Assembly: GCA_020284085.1 (NCBI GenBank)
Contig: JACEVL010000344.1
Location: forward strand, 1,281,006-1,345,005
Source: Aporrectodea caliginosa
Lineage: Eukaryota; Annelida; Clitellata; Crassiclitellata; Lumbricidae
Reading direction: 5' to 3'
Length of the DNA: 64,000 nt
Shown here: in pieces, positions 1 through 11,700 of the stretch
Layout of the letters: each line of letters opens with the position of its first letter
Numbering within the stretch: position 1 is the stretch's first letter
Translations under genes and position numbers: made by a program
Notes under the pieces: generated by a model
What the model was told of the DNA's origin: nothing
What the model saw: the letters and a program-made list of their open reading frames with translations, nothing else
The model's database searches: none

Positions 1-360
1 GTCCTCTTTCGTTAAATTTGCATAACTTTGTCTAGATTCTGCTGCAAGATCTGTTCATCATCTTCACTCTGTAATATCTCCATAGTTTTGTGTCATCAGC
101 AAACATTTTCACTTAACGTTCTTTTATGTCTGGTGTTTCATGTACATAAATTGAAAACAACAGTGTCTCTAACACTGTTCTTTGTGAAACTCCGCAGAGA
201 CTGCTGCCCAGTCTGTTTCACCCCCATTTTACGATTTGCTAAGTTCTTCCTGAATCCATTCCAGTAACATCCCCCAATTTCATATCCTTTGAGTCTGCTT
301 ATCAAACTTTGGTGTGGCAACGTATCAGAAGCCTTCTGATAGTCCAAATCAAAGGCTATG
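1..360 (-). pseudogene. LINE reverse transcriptase fragment (CR1/Jockey-like), runs off the left edge
   Basis: On the - strand the stretch near 300-347 reads as the RT region DYQKASDTLPHQ, followed by a loop like KLKGYGIGG and an NRK segment. About 200 bases further on, near 85-110, a different frame gives MFADDTKLW, the catalytic aspartate pair of a non-LTR reverse transcriptase. Frame changes and stops (the GVPQGSVLGP region is scrambled) show that this is a decayed copy. It continues beyond base 1. Assignment to the CR1/Jockey side of non-LTR elements rests on these motifs only. Confidence 0.75.
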
Positions 361-885
361 GATTTTTCTACAAATTTATTTGCTTTAAAACAAACCAGAA
401 CACAATTGCTTATTTTGATTATTATGTATTTAGTAGACCTAATCTAGACAAATGTGGCATTTAATAGAGCAATTGTGGATACGTACAGTACCATTAATGA
501 AAGCGGTGCATGATAGGCATATTTTATGAGTGCGCAATTTCAGTCTGAGTTCTGCAAGAGTGGTCCGCTCAGAACTCAGAGCAATAAAGAGTCGAGCATT
601 TGAGCATTTGAGTAATCCTTTTGGTGGGATGAGGCAAAGGTTGAATTTACGCCGATGGTCTACCATGCACACTTAATTGATGTATCAACATACACGCTCA
701 AGATAGTCAGCCTGACGCAGCAAAGTCAAAGTACTATAGCCATTCGCAAATTGTGTCAAAGGCACGTGAGTTAGGATCGGTAAAAGGTTCTTTGTTGTGA
801 TTCGTGACAATCTCATTACTTAAATTCAGGCACGCGTATAGTCACTGTATCACAATAGAAGTCTCAGTTTCATCGCATCGATTTC

Positions 886-939
<54 letters not shown>

Positions 940-1549
940 TTGTAATGGATGCAAATGCAAAATAAGATATATTTTTACAATTTTCATATGTACAAGTTTA
1001 GACGAAGTCTTACCAGTTTAACTCACGTGAACAGCGCATTCCCAATTGCCATTATTAACTCATTTGCGAACAAAAGTCGTTATAATCAAAGCAGACCAAA
1101 ATGACTCATATAGTTTCATAATTCAATGTTTAAAAACAGGCGAAAGGACCCGCCTTTTCCTTTGTAAACTAATAAGGCGACTTTGAATGGTTCCTGAAAT
1201 GCTCTTCATAAACGTTCAGATAGGCTGCATATAATTATTTATGGCTACATGCGTGAATAGTAGACGTCATCATGGATTACTGACCGTCAACGCGTAAACG
1301 CAGTAACCTATTCGCTTAAATTAATAGTCAATGACGCAATGTATGTGTAATAGTAATCCTAATTGTTCATTTATAACTGTAATTTCAATTGCAATAACCA
1401 TAAAGACAATTTATAAAGCATCGTAAATAGCAATGACAACTGCCGGCGTAAACTTTTATCGTTATAAACAAAGAATTAAGTTAGTTTATTTTGGACAAAA
1501 GTACTCAAAGCTGTATTAGTCTAAGTTAATCTATCTAATCTAGTTCTAT
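361..1549. other. AT-rich intergenic DNA
   Basis: No coding signal is seen. It contains a TA microsatellite at 887-935. Small frames here have no recognisable domain. Confidence 0.6.
887..935. repeat. (TA)n microsatellite
   Basis: About 24 uninterrupted TA dinucleotides, visible directly. Confidence 0.97.
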
Positions 1550-2300
1550 AGCGCCTTTATTGTAATGCACATGGGTTGAGATGCCATTGTCGTAATGCAC
1601 AAGGACTGAGATGATGTTTCGAGTGAAATCATAGTCATAGCGATGATCCATCAGAGTATTCAGGTAGAAATTCGTCAGAAAAACCAGAAGTTAAGCTATG
1701 GAGAGTAAGTAAGATGAAACAGGTGAGTTTAGAGTTTAGTTCTGAATGCCATTAAAAAACTGACAGGACGTAAAAGCTGAGCATTGAATTGAGACCAGCA
1801 AGCGATAGCACCTGAGAGACAGACACTCTGCGGGTGTCACGCAGAACAGAAGTCAGGGTCTACTCGTTGATCGAGTGCAGTTCTTTTTTGGCATGACGGT
1901 GAGCCAGAAGCGATACACACATCGGCTGTTCTGAATGCAATGTTTTTTTAAAATATAAGACAGATTTTAAGTTGAATTCTTTGCCCGATGTGCAGCAGGT
2001 GTAATGATTGCAATATTCGTATAACACGTTGATACTTAGAGGTTTGTTATGGCTATTGCCGGATAATTTTTAACCATTTGTAGTTTGTGCAGCTCTCTTG
2101 TAGCAATACGAATGAGAAGAGAGTTGCAGTAGTCAAGACGCAAGACACCAGAGTAGTTGAGAGTAAGACTAAGACCGTTTGAGGCATGTAAGATCTGATT
2201 CTACAAATATCCCGAATGTGAAAGTGAACTAATTTGCAGTCGGTTTTAGAATGGTCATTGGAGGGCATTGTGGAGTCAACAGTTAAACCCAAACTGCGAT
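1550..2300 (-). pseudogene. LINE 3'-terminal reverse transcriptase remnant
   Basis: The - strand frame ending near 2292 reads GLTVDSTMPSNDH, then CKLVHFHIRDICRIRSYMPQ. This matches the conserved thumb region of CR1/L2-type RTs, typically GVTLDSSLS followed by KSAFFHLRNIRRIRKYL. The next segment (SCVLTTATLFSFVLLQES) corresponds to the usual SRLDYCNSLLYGLP stretch. Downstream frames are full of stops until about 1560, where a sequence resembling the common LINE 3' end (TAGCGCC... on the + strand) appears. It is old and dead. Confidence 0.7.
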
Positions 2301-2695
2301 TGATCCTTTAGTAATTTTAATTATAAGTAACTTAGTGCAGACTGTCATAGATGTCAGAAAAGAACCTATTTTATCGGTAGCTCCTTCAGTACAACCTAAC
2401 AATTTAAGTGACAGGAATGAATAAACAAGACAAGCATCTAACTGAGAGAAATAAAACGGAATCGGTTAGGTAGCTATACTCATCGAAACAATTCTGAAGC
2501 TTTAGCTTAGACTTATCCAACCACAGAACGAATCAAACCAAAGCTCTTTCAGTAGAAAAAACATCGGTATATCTGTAACTGTAGCCTACTATCTGTGTAG
2601 TATTCTAATCATGTTGCTTTGAGTTTGACTTAAACCACAACGAGTAGATAAGTCTGGAACTACAAATGCAATGATTTAAGAACTGATGCATCATG
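2301..2695. other. Non-coding spacer
   Basis: No ORF, repeat or RNA signal was recognised. Confidence 0.5.
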
Positions 2696-2705
2696 ATCGT
2701 ATTTA

Positions 2706-3126
2706 TTGTATTGTATTGTATTGTATTGTATTTGAACACTTGTTATAGCGCCCCTACCAGATTTCCCATTCAGAGGCGCTCCCGACTACTGCGCGAACGC
2801 TGAATCGGAGTTTCACGCCGAAGCGCATGAGCAATTGCGAGTGAAGGACTTGCCCAGGGTCCCTACGCGGCGACTTTGAGGTGGATTCGAACCCGCAACC
2901 CTCCAGCTGCAAGGCACCGAACATACCCCTAAACCACCGCGCCGCAGTTGTATTGTGATGTGCTGTATTGTGTGTTGTATTGTACTCCACGTTTATAATG
3001 CGACCGAGCCACCCGCAGTAAAGATCCGAGAAATTAATCTCTGATAAACCGACCGACCAGGAATCGAACCCGGGCCGCCGGCGTGACGAGCAGGCTACCA
3101 ACCCACTCGGCCACTCAGGATCCTTA
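2706..3126 (-). mobile_element. Composite (two-monomer) tRNA-derived SINE, copy 1
   Basis: On the - strand the element starts near 3126 with a tRNA-like head (GAGTGGCCGAGTGGGTTGG as A box, CCCGGGTTCGATTCC as B box). It runs through a unique body into an ACAAT/ACAAC-rich linker near 2945-3000, then starts a second tRNA-like head (GCGCGGTGGTTTAGGGG, GCGGGTTCGAATCC). It ends in an (ATACA)n tail at 2706-2740. The whole is flanked by a perfect 10-bp duplication ATCGTATTTA at 2696-2705 and 3127-3136, so both monomers inserted as one unit. A second copy lies at 38175-38570 on the other strand. Confidence 0.9.
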
Positions 3127-3136
3127 ATCGTATTTA

Positions 3137-3726
3137 GAGCTATAGTACTTATAGTTTTGGCATTCAGTTCTTGCAACTGAATATCAACTATTGCATAGGT
3201 GATGAATAAAGCCTCGCGAATTTCAATTTTTAATCAGTATTCGAGGTATTTCAAAAGGTTACAACTTACAGTTGTCCTTTATTGTCAATTTAATCTAAAA
3301 ATCTCATAAAATCGGATGCGATTTTCGTAATGCAAGATATTTTACTTTGTGCGTGACTCATTTTCAGAGTGCGGCATTATGAACGGGTGGCGCCACCAAG
3401 CGATCGCAATGCTTTCTGTTTACAGCACAGGAAACACAGCTGGCCAAGGATATTTATAGTGAACCAAAACCAATGTCTAGACAAGCCTATATCATGGCCT
3501 ATTTTTGTCGGAATAACTAAAAAGAAACAGCCCTGCAGTACTAAGCCACTGAATGCATTCACTTATGTCTGTATAAATGTATGTATGTACGTATGTATGC
3601 ATGTAAGTAAGTATATATGCATGTATGTGTGTGTATGTATGTACGCATGTATATGGACTTTTATAAAGCACATTTTAGGAACTTTTCAAAAGCGCATACA
3701 TTGCTGAACAAGGGATCTGAACAGAT
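3137..3726. other. Intergenic DNA with a GTAT-rich tract
   Basis: Mostly featureless. Degenerate (GTAT)n repeats occupy about 3575-3650 and produce artificial cysteine/methionine-rich frames. Confidence 0.6.
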
Positions 3727-4436
3727 GGGTCTTAGCTAGAAAAAGTAATTTCAGCAGAGTTTAAAGGGACAGCTCGCATGTCAGCTGGAAGATTGTTCCA
3801 AATGGATGGACCAGTGCACGAGAGTGCACGGTGCACTTGTGTTGACATACAGCAGCGAAGGACCAGAAGATCTTCACAAGTGGATAAAATGAAGTGACCC
3901 TCCACCTGACTGAGCTTAAACCAGCACAAACAGCTCTTGTATGTATGCTGGACCACAGCCAACCATGAAAGCCTGACCAAGGAGAGGATCTTGAATTTGA
4001 TTCAGTCCTCGATAGAAAGCCAGTGGAGTGTATCTCTCATATAGGCTATGCCGTGATATGAGAGGCTTTTGGTCGATTGGCCACTAGCCGAGCAGCACAG
4101 TTTATGACGGACTGGATTTTAGGAAGCCTGCAAAGATGGAATTACAAAAGTCCTGGTGCATCAGGATGAAGGAATGTCGTTGCAGCATTAAGCAAAAGGT
4201 TACGCCGTATTGATCAACTCTGACGAAGCTGGTAGAAGCATGCATGATCTGCACACCTGAATTCGCTTGATTAGCCATAGATTTCTCTCCACTGTCCCAG
4301 GTCTTGGACAAGACATTACGAAACCCAATCCAGAAATGATGACACGAGCTCTTCTTCATCAATATAAGACTGCATCTGTCGAGCTCTGATCCATATGTAT
4401 TGCGCTTTGGCTGGGTTAAGTCGGAGCTGATTTGAA
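3727..4436 (-). pseudogene. LINE 3'-terminal RT fragment
   Basis: Reading the - strand from 4436 downward, successive frames give FILMHQDFCNSIFAGFLKSS, then RYTPLAFYRGLNQIQDPLL, then ALSCTGPSIWNNLPADMR. This is the usual order of a CR1/L2-type RT C-terminus (SRLDYCNSLLAGLP, HWLPI..RI..KI, RAFSVAGPKLWNSLP). Several frameshifts and stops separate the blocks. The 5' part of the element is absent. Confidence 0.8.
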
Positions 4437-5039
4437 CATGACATCCACCTTGTTTGCATGTATGTATGTGTGTATGTTTGTACGTTTGTATGTTTGTATG
4501 TTTGTATGCTCGTATGTTTGTACGTTCGTATGTGTATATGCATGTATATATCTAGTTCTTAGATCATCTTATCAGTCAATCTCTTAGCAAGATATTTGGC
4601 CTAAGCAAAAGCATTCTAGTCGAAAGTCCTCAAAATTACGCGCAGCGGGCGACAGTCGAACGGTTGCCCGCAAGAGAGAAGCCAACCAATGGCAAGCTCT
4701 CCTCTGACATTGAGATAGGTGGAAATTTTGTCTAATGTTTGAACTCATGGGAAAGTACAGGGATGATAAAATTAGCACTCTGGCATTGAAAGTCAGACGG
4801 ACTGTTGCGCTGTATATAGTATATATATACATATTTATTTATTTATTTATTTATATTTATATATGGGGGCCTGCAAAATGTACTTCCTTAATTGCAGTTC
4901 TCTTCATTTGTGTCTCTCTTCTCAGTTCACTCATGCGTAGCCTACTTAACCTCGCAGTCATTACTTTGTGTCGTTGTTGGGACAAACTTCTCCATTTTTT
5001 CACTATCCTCGTTATGCATATATGTTTGTATTATTATAT
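4437..5039. other. Intergenic DNA with microsatellites
   Basis: (GTAT/GTTT)n occupies about 4455-4550, and TA/TTTA-rich repeats occupy about 4813-4865. No gene signal is seen. Confidence 0.6.
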
Positions 5040-5047
5040 TATTGAGT

Positions 5048-5271
5048 TAGTGGCACGGTGGCCGACTGGTTAGAGCGGTTGACCAGTAACGTCGAGAGTA
5101 CGGGTTCGACCCTCGTCCGGGGTGGTTTAACTGTGTAGGGACCTTGAGCAAGTCCTTCCCGCACAATTGCTCTGCAATATAATTTCTTCTACGCCGCCGA
5201 GGAGTGAGCACTTCTGAGTTTGGCGCCACCTTGGGAAGAAGGGCGATATCAAAGGCAGTTGCATTGTATTG
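5048..5271 (+). mobile_element. tRNA-derived SINE, second family, copy 1
   Basis: The head GGCACGGTGGCCGACTGGTT resembles a tRNA A box, and GGGTTCGACCC is a canonical Pol III B box. It is followed by a core GTAGGGACCTTGAGCAAGTC and an ATTGTATTGTATT tail. TATTGAGT is duplicated at 5040-5047 and 5272-5279 and fits a target-site duplication. The opposite-strand copy at 52171-52389 confirms that it is an interspersed repeat rather than a tRNA gene. Confidence 0.87.
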
Positions 5272-5279
5272 TATTGAGT

Positions 5280-7966
5280 ATTTATGTATGTAATATGTAT
5301 GTATATATATACATGTATGAAAGTGTGTTTGCATTTATGTTTGCATGCTTGCATATGGACAATTATTCTAGAGCCTTTTAGTACCACAGATTAGTGCTGC
5401 CTGCGTCAACTCAACCGATATTAAAGTCAGTAAGTAAACAAGTTAACCAATAAACGAACCGTTTTCAGACAACTAGAGTAGTCACTACTGGTGAACTGCC
5501 GCAGACACGCAGAACCCAATTGATGGATTACCATCTAGAGCCGATAGTAGACACGATGTACGCAGTTCCTGGACTTAGCAGCACTGCAGAATCCGTAAGT
5601 GGCGCCATTACAGTGTATCACAGGAGCACTGCACACGTAGTGACTATCCAACTCATCTAAACTAACTGATCTAAATAAGTTCTGTGGAATTCTATGAAAG
5701 AGCAGCATATGTAGGCCTAACGAAGGATATTGTTCCAAGAGGAAGGTTCAACATAGGAGACAATAGGATGGTATGCCATAGCATGGAACCTGCATCTCTC
5801 TCTACTGGCTCATTGATTTTCAAGTGCGCCCTTTAGCATACACAGCTTGCTTATTTCTTACTTACGACGTCGCCATAATCAACAACAACAACATCATGCC
5901 TTCTCGTTCTGCTCATTCTCTCTCCTTCTGTTGTTTTTCTAGTTCTCTCTTCTATGTAGTTTTCCTATGTTTTTCTCTGTTCTGTCATACGTTAGGCATT
6001 TGCACTCAAACACCTTTGGCAATCATTCTGCAAATGAGACCATGAAAACCAATCCGTTGAGACGTCATGAGTCGATCCCTCAATCATCCTCCACCACACA
6101 CTTCTGCTCTGCTCTAAACCACCTGAGCAGCAGCGTGAATGCATCATCTGTTGGTTTACTTTTCAGTATTAACTGGTAAAAGATCGATGTTTGTTTTCAT
6201 CGAAGGTCTCGTTATGGAGTCTTTGCCTCCAATGCTAACCAAGGAGCTTAATTAGCTTACTTGCAGCTGATTACATGTCTGTGATTCTCACATCACGGTT
6301 GCATGACACTACATGAGATCACAACATCCCTGCTTAGGTTCCTGTTAGAGCTGGGCCAAATCAGCAGGAAGAAAGGCGGGATGTTGTGATTATGAGGTTA
6401 CTCAGTTGAAGCAGCCATGTCTCATTGCGTATCTAAAGAATGCCCATGTTACACACGAATCGATTGCATGGGGGGTGGGGCACAACAGACTTCACGGCCA
6501 ACCTACCACTTAGCGGAAACTGAATTGCCTTAAATGTCAGTTGTTGTTGCTAGTTAGTAACAAGGCCTAGTTTGCTGCAATTGAGTGGGTTTCAATGGAC
6601 AGTGGAAATGCTCTTAAGGAGAACGGAGGTCTCTTTGATTCATAGTTTACATGAAACCCTAAAGTGGACTAACTGGGGCTGAGACGAACAACCCCGTGCT
6701 CCTCGCTGCTGCTTCTTTATAAACGCGAATGATCGCTGACCGGTTGGACCACCGTTTACTGCAACGCTTGACCGAGAATTGCTGCAAAGGAGCAGACTGT
6801 GCTAACGAATAGGATTACTATAACTGGTTGTGGTGGCATCTGAGCGGAGGGTAGCGTTGGCTAATGTCTGAACCTCTGATAAACGGATGATGTAAGCTCT
6901 CCTCTTACTGATCATAGCATATCTGAGAAATAGAAAACTTCAAAGACGAATGAGACTTGAAGCTAGTTTATCTGCGTTCAAAATGTCTCATCAAGAGCAA
7001 AGAACAGAAAGTCTTCCGGATTTTAGAATTCTACCAGCGCATAAGAAAGGTACGGCGGTCTACTGAATCCGTCTGTTACTGACAAATAATTTAAAATTGG
7101 ATATTTCTATATTGCGCGTTTAGTTATACGTAGATAATATAAATGTCCTGTTTTTTTGCATCGTGCTTGACTGCGTCTGTTTTGGGGGAAGGAGGTCGCG
7201 AATGATGACGACATTTTGTGGTAAACGTTAGATGCGAGTTGCAGCGACTTATTGGAGCGTAACGCGCAATTTGCTACCATTTCACGTGGGAACATCAAGT
7301 GATGAAGACTCGTTCTTCTTGCTGCAGACTCTGATTTTCTGCATACTTATTGAGTCTCATTCAATTTCGAAGACAACAATTAGTAGACTAACTAATTAGA
7401 AGAATATCCAATGATATATTTTCAACATCGATTAATATTATAAAGAGTATGGATGTGGAAGTCATCTAACTATTGCAGCGTGTATATGATAGTAAAACCC
7501 AACTCGTGACTACTAGATGCCACTGAATTTCTCTATGGCTTACGCCTTCCGCGCGCTCTCTACACGAACCTCGTTCGGTGCGACTGCCAAGGTCTGTTGG
7601 AGTCAGTTGGTGGGCAACTGAGAGCGCGTGGCATGTCCAATCGATGGACTGACTCTCCTTTAGTAAACTGTCTTATCAGCTAATTGAGCTTGATCATTTC
7701 CAACATCGAATGTCAGTCATCTAACAATCGATTTGAAAACTCTTGGCGACATTCCGATGCTACTCTCGCTTTCTCTGTCTGACAGTGTCTGTCTGTCTGT
7801 CTCTCTCTGTCTCTGTCTCTGTCTCTCCCTCTCTTACTGGCTCGCCACTGTACGTGTCGGAACACCTCCGACAGCGGCCCAGCATCTACCAACTGGGCAC
7901 AAGAGACATGGTCAGCGTGTGCCTTCATGCGTTCTCATGCATGACCTTTCACCCTTCGTCAACAGT
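5280..7966. other. Intergenic DNA without recognised genes
   Basis: Short frames on both strands lack domain features. A 13-bp inverted repeat (ATCACAACATCCC near 6318, complement near 6380) could be a relic element, but no flanking duplication was found. A CT-rich microsatellite occupies about 7765-7835. Confidence 0.5.
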
Positions 7967-8044
7967 CAAATTGCTTTGTCCTGATATTCCGATTTACTGA
8001 CCGATTAAGGTCAGTAAATCGGAATATCAGGACAAAGCAATTTG
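7967..8044. repeat. Perfect hairpin: 36-bp arms, 6-base loop
   Basis: Positions 7967-8002 are exactly complementary in reverse to 8009-8044, with the loop GATTAA at 8003-8008. There is no mismatch in either arm. No tail or target duplication identifies it as an element end. Confidence 0.95.
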
Positions 8045-8516
8045 TCAACTTCATCGTCTGCCGTTTCCACAGCAAGTTGTCATTTGTTTCTATTATGGAC
8101 TCCAGCCGGACTGCACTTCGAAATTCAGTAGGTAGCCTACCTGTCGTCGGAGTCATGTCCGTGTGTAGCGAGGGCGTCCATCTGGTTTCTGCCGTCGTCT
8201 TAAATACCGTATAATAAAGCTCGAATAGCTGTGTCATTGAGGCTGTGGCATTACGCGATCTGATCAAACAGCCGCAGCCTCATTGTTCGGATAAAATATA
8301 ACACTGGAAGTTACAAATCGTGCGTAACATCTGTCTGTAAATTCATGTTTACAGAACCTGAACGGATTTCATGTGCAATAAATAATTGAAGAAATTAATG
8401 CAATGTTATGAGAGTTGCTTAGGAAGTCATGTACAACGCTCAGTAGCCAGTGATGATTATCATTCATCATTTCGATGGAACGATAAGCTGATAATGTCGA
8501 TCATGGTGATGCTGAT
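8045..8516. other. Region upstream of otopetrin
   Basis: No gene recognised. It may include the 5' untranslated exon or promoter of the otopetrin gene, but no clear TATA box or initiator was identified. Confidence 0.4.
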
Positions 8517-8524
8517 GATGTTGG

Positions 8525-8607
<83 letters not shown>

Positions 8608-8640
8608 GTGGTGATGATGATGATGATGATGATGATGATG
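8517..8640. repeat. (GAT/ATG)n microsatellite
   Basis: About 40 near-perfect ATG trinucleotides end some 55 bp before the first otopetrin coding exon. They translate as poly-Met on + and poly-Ile on -, which is an artefact. Confidence 0.95.
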
Positions 8641-8728
8641 GTGTTGATGTTACTAATCAATTGCTTAATTAAATGATCTGACTTTAATGTTTCCTGCAGT
8701 CAGTATCGACAGTAGTACGAGTAGTAAG

Positions 8729-11700
8729 ATGGATGACGATAACCTGAGCGTCGGAGGAACGAGCTATCGTCGTTGGCGAAATGAAACCATCGTCAGCGTC
8801 GTTGTTCCGGAGAAAATAAGAAATGACAACGAAGAAACAAAGAAGAAAAGAATCTTCACTCCATCCATGTGAGTAGCTCGAATCAGATAGAGCAAAGGCT
8901 GTTGCTGCAGTTGCTGCTTAGAGTGAAATATTATCGTTGAACTATTTAATCTTTTTCTCTCAACTCAGAACAAATTATAGCAGCTCCACTGACCATCAAA
9001 TGTTTCATTCGTTTTATCTAATGTCTGCCTATAAGTACCAATGTCTGCCTATAAGTACCAATGTCTGTCTATAAGTACCAATGTCTGCCTATAAGTACCA
9101 ATGTCTGCCTATAAGTACCAATGTCTGTCTATAAGTACCAATGACTGTCTATAAGTACCAATGTCTGTCTATAAGTACCAATGTCTGTATATAAGTACCA
9201 ATGTCTGTATATAAGTACCAATGTCTGTACCAATGTCTGTATAAGTACCAATGTCGGTCTATAAGTACCAATGTCTGTCTATAAGTACCAATGTCTGTCT
9301 ATAAGTACCAATATATGTATATAAGTACCAATGTCTGTCTATAAGTACCAATATATGTATATAAGTACCAATGTCTGTCTATAAGTACCAATGTCTGTAT
9401 ATAAGTACCAATGTCTGTCTATAAGTACCAATGTCGGTCTATAAGTACCAATGTCTGTCTATAAGTACCAATGTCTGTCTATAAGTACCAATGTCTGTCT
9501 ATAAGTACCAATATATGTATATAAGTACCAATGTCTGTCTATAAGTACCAATATATGTATATAAGTACCAATGTCTGTCTATAAGTACCAATGTCGGTCT
9601 ATAAGTACCAATGTCTGTCTATAAGTACCAATGTCTGTCTATAAGTACCAATGTCTGTATATAAGTACCAATGTCTGTATATAAGTACCAATGTCTGTCT
9701 ATAAGTACCAATGTCTGTCTATAAGTACCAATATATGTCTATAAGTACCAATGTCTGTCTATAAGTACCAATGTCTGTCTATAAGTACCAATATATGTAT
9801 ATAAGTACCAATGTCTGTCTATAAGTACCAATATATGTATATAAGTACCAATGTCTGTATATAAGTACCAATGTCTGTATATAAGTACCAATGTCTGTCT
9901 ATAAGTACCAATGTCGGTCTATAAGTACCAATGTCTGTCTATAAGTACCAATGTCTGTCTATAAGTACCAATATATGTATATAAGTACCAATGTCTGTCT
10001 ATAAGTACCAATGTCGGTCTATAAGTATCAATGACTGTCTATAAGTACCAATGTCTGTATATAAGTACCAATGACTGATTGACTGTCTATAAGTACCAAG
10101 GTCTGTATATAAGTACCAATGACTGATTGACTGTCTATAAGTACCAAGGTCTGTATATAAGTACCAATCTCTGTCTATAAGTACCAATGTCTGTCTATAA
10201 GTACCCATATCTGAAGTGACGACGACTAGTTCAGTGGCATTCAAAATCAAGACAGTTGGAAATCACTTTTCTCTAATCATGGTATATGATGGCTATAGAC
10301 AAACTGTATTTCATTCTATGTGCCAGACAGAAATCGATCAGATCACTCATTCAGTCCAATCAAACAAATCCATCATCGTAACATATAGATCGATAGATCA
10401 GTTGATTTCGATGAATTGATCGAAGTTTCCGTTGTGCTCTGTTCAGCGTGGAATACGTTAAAGTTGTGAGCATAATCTATGCCATAATAACGACAATCGT
10501 CGGCATCATCTTTCCCATTTCGGAGGCTCTGACCAACAAATGGCTACACACGACCTACAGTGCCGTGAGTAGTAAATACTTTCATTTCACTATCATTCGG
10601 AGAATTCAATATCTTTACAGATAAGGTCATATCAGGTCAGCTGGGTCAGTTCAGACTAGGTCATCATCTGTAGTTGCGACGTATGATTCTGCATGATGTA
10701 AATGAATTAATTAGACTAATTTTTCGTCATCTCCATGATCATCATCATTATTGCCATAATAAGATTTTCATCCTATCATATTCATAACTTTCAGCAACAC
10801 TGCCACCATCTTCATCGCCATTCTTCTTCTTCTAGCATTATCTTCATCATCATCATTCATCATCGCCTATTCATCGCCATCATCGTCTCTGTCGCATAAT
10901 TATCATCATCACCAGCAACAGCACCAGCAACATTTGAAGACCACTCAACTCGGACCTTTTCAGATCAACTTGAATGAATGTTTATTCAGCTGAAGCGTTT
11001 TTCAAATGGCTACTTAAATGTTCGGATACGTGCATAAGCTTACATAATTATCACCACCATCGCAGTCTTCAGTCGGATCATTAGCCTTATTATATAATCG
11101 TTGTAAGTGTTCTTGCAAGTAACAAAGATAAGATAGGAATAGTCCTTAATTGACCAATTGCTATCGGCATTTTGGTGTACAGACATGGTCAGAAATATGC
11201 ATCACCTATAATAGAGCCAATGGAGACAGTGTCGCCATACATTTGCACCGAGCCCTCTGAGCGACTGTCTTAACATGACAGACCAGATAAAAAGATGGTG
11301 TAGGTTTAATGTTCAGAAAATCTTAAGCGATTAATTCTTCAGAGAAAAGCAGCGAATATTCACTGGAAAGATTTCTACCGAAAATCGGTTCAACGACTTA
11401 GGCCGTGTTTTCAAGTAAAAGAAGAAGAATCAGGATACTGAGTAACTGCTGGCATAGAACGCTATCTGAATGACTGTTGTGTCCTGATTCGAATGGCCTT
11501 TGCCTCAACCGCCACGTAACTGTTGTGGTCTGATGTCATAGTCTGCCTGTTTTGTAGGTCTTTCTAACGTATCAACTGGTCGTCGCAACGGCCTTCCTCA
11601 TCTACCTTCAGATCCTCCTGATTTTCGAGAAGAAACGCAGCCGTACGAAGAACAGGACAGCAGCGGCGAAGGCGGTGGCGACGCGGCCTCAGCTCATCAA

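Noticed and set aside
5048..5120. Possible tRNA gene
   Set aside because: The A and B boxes belong to a SINE head. It has a core, a tail, a target duplication and a second copy, and the cloverleaf is poor.
9018..10205. CRISPR-like look of regularly spaced repeats
   Set aside because: Units are head-to-tail 20-mers without spacers, inside a eukaryotic intron.
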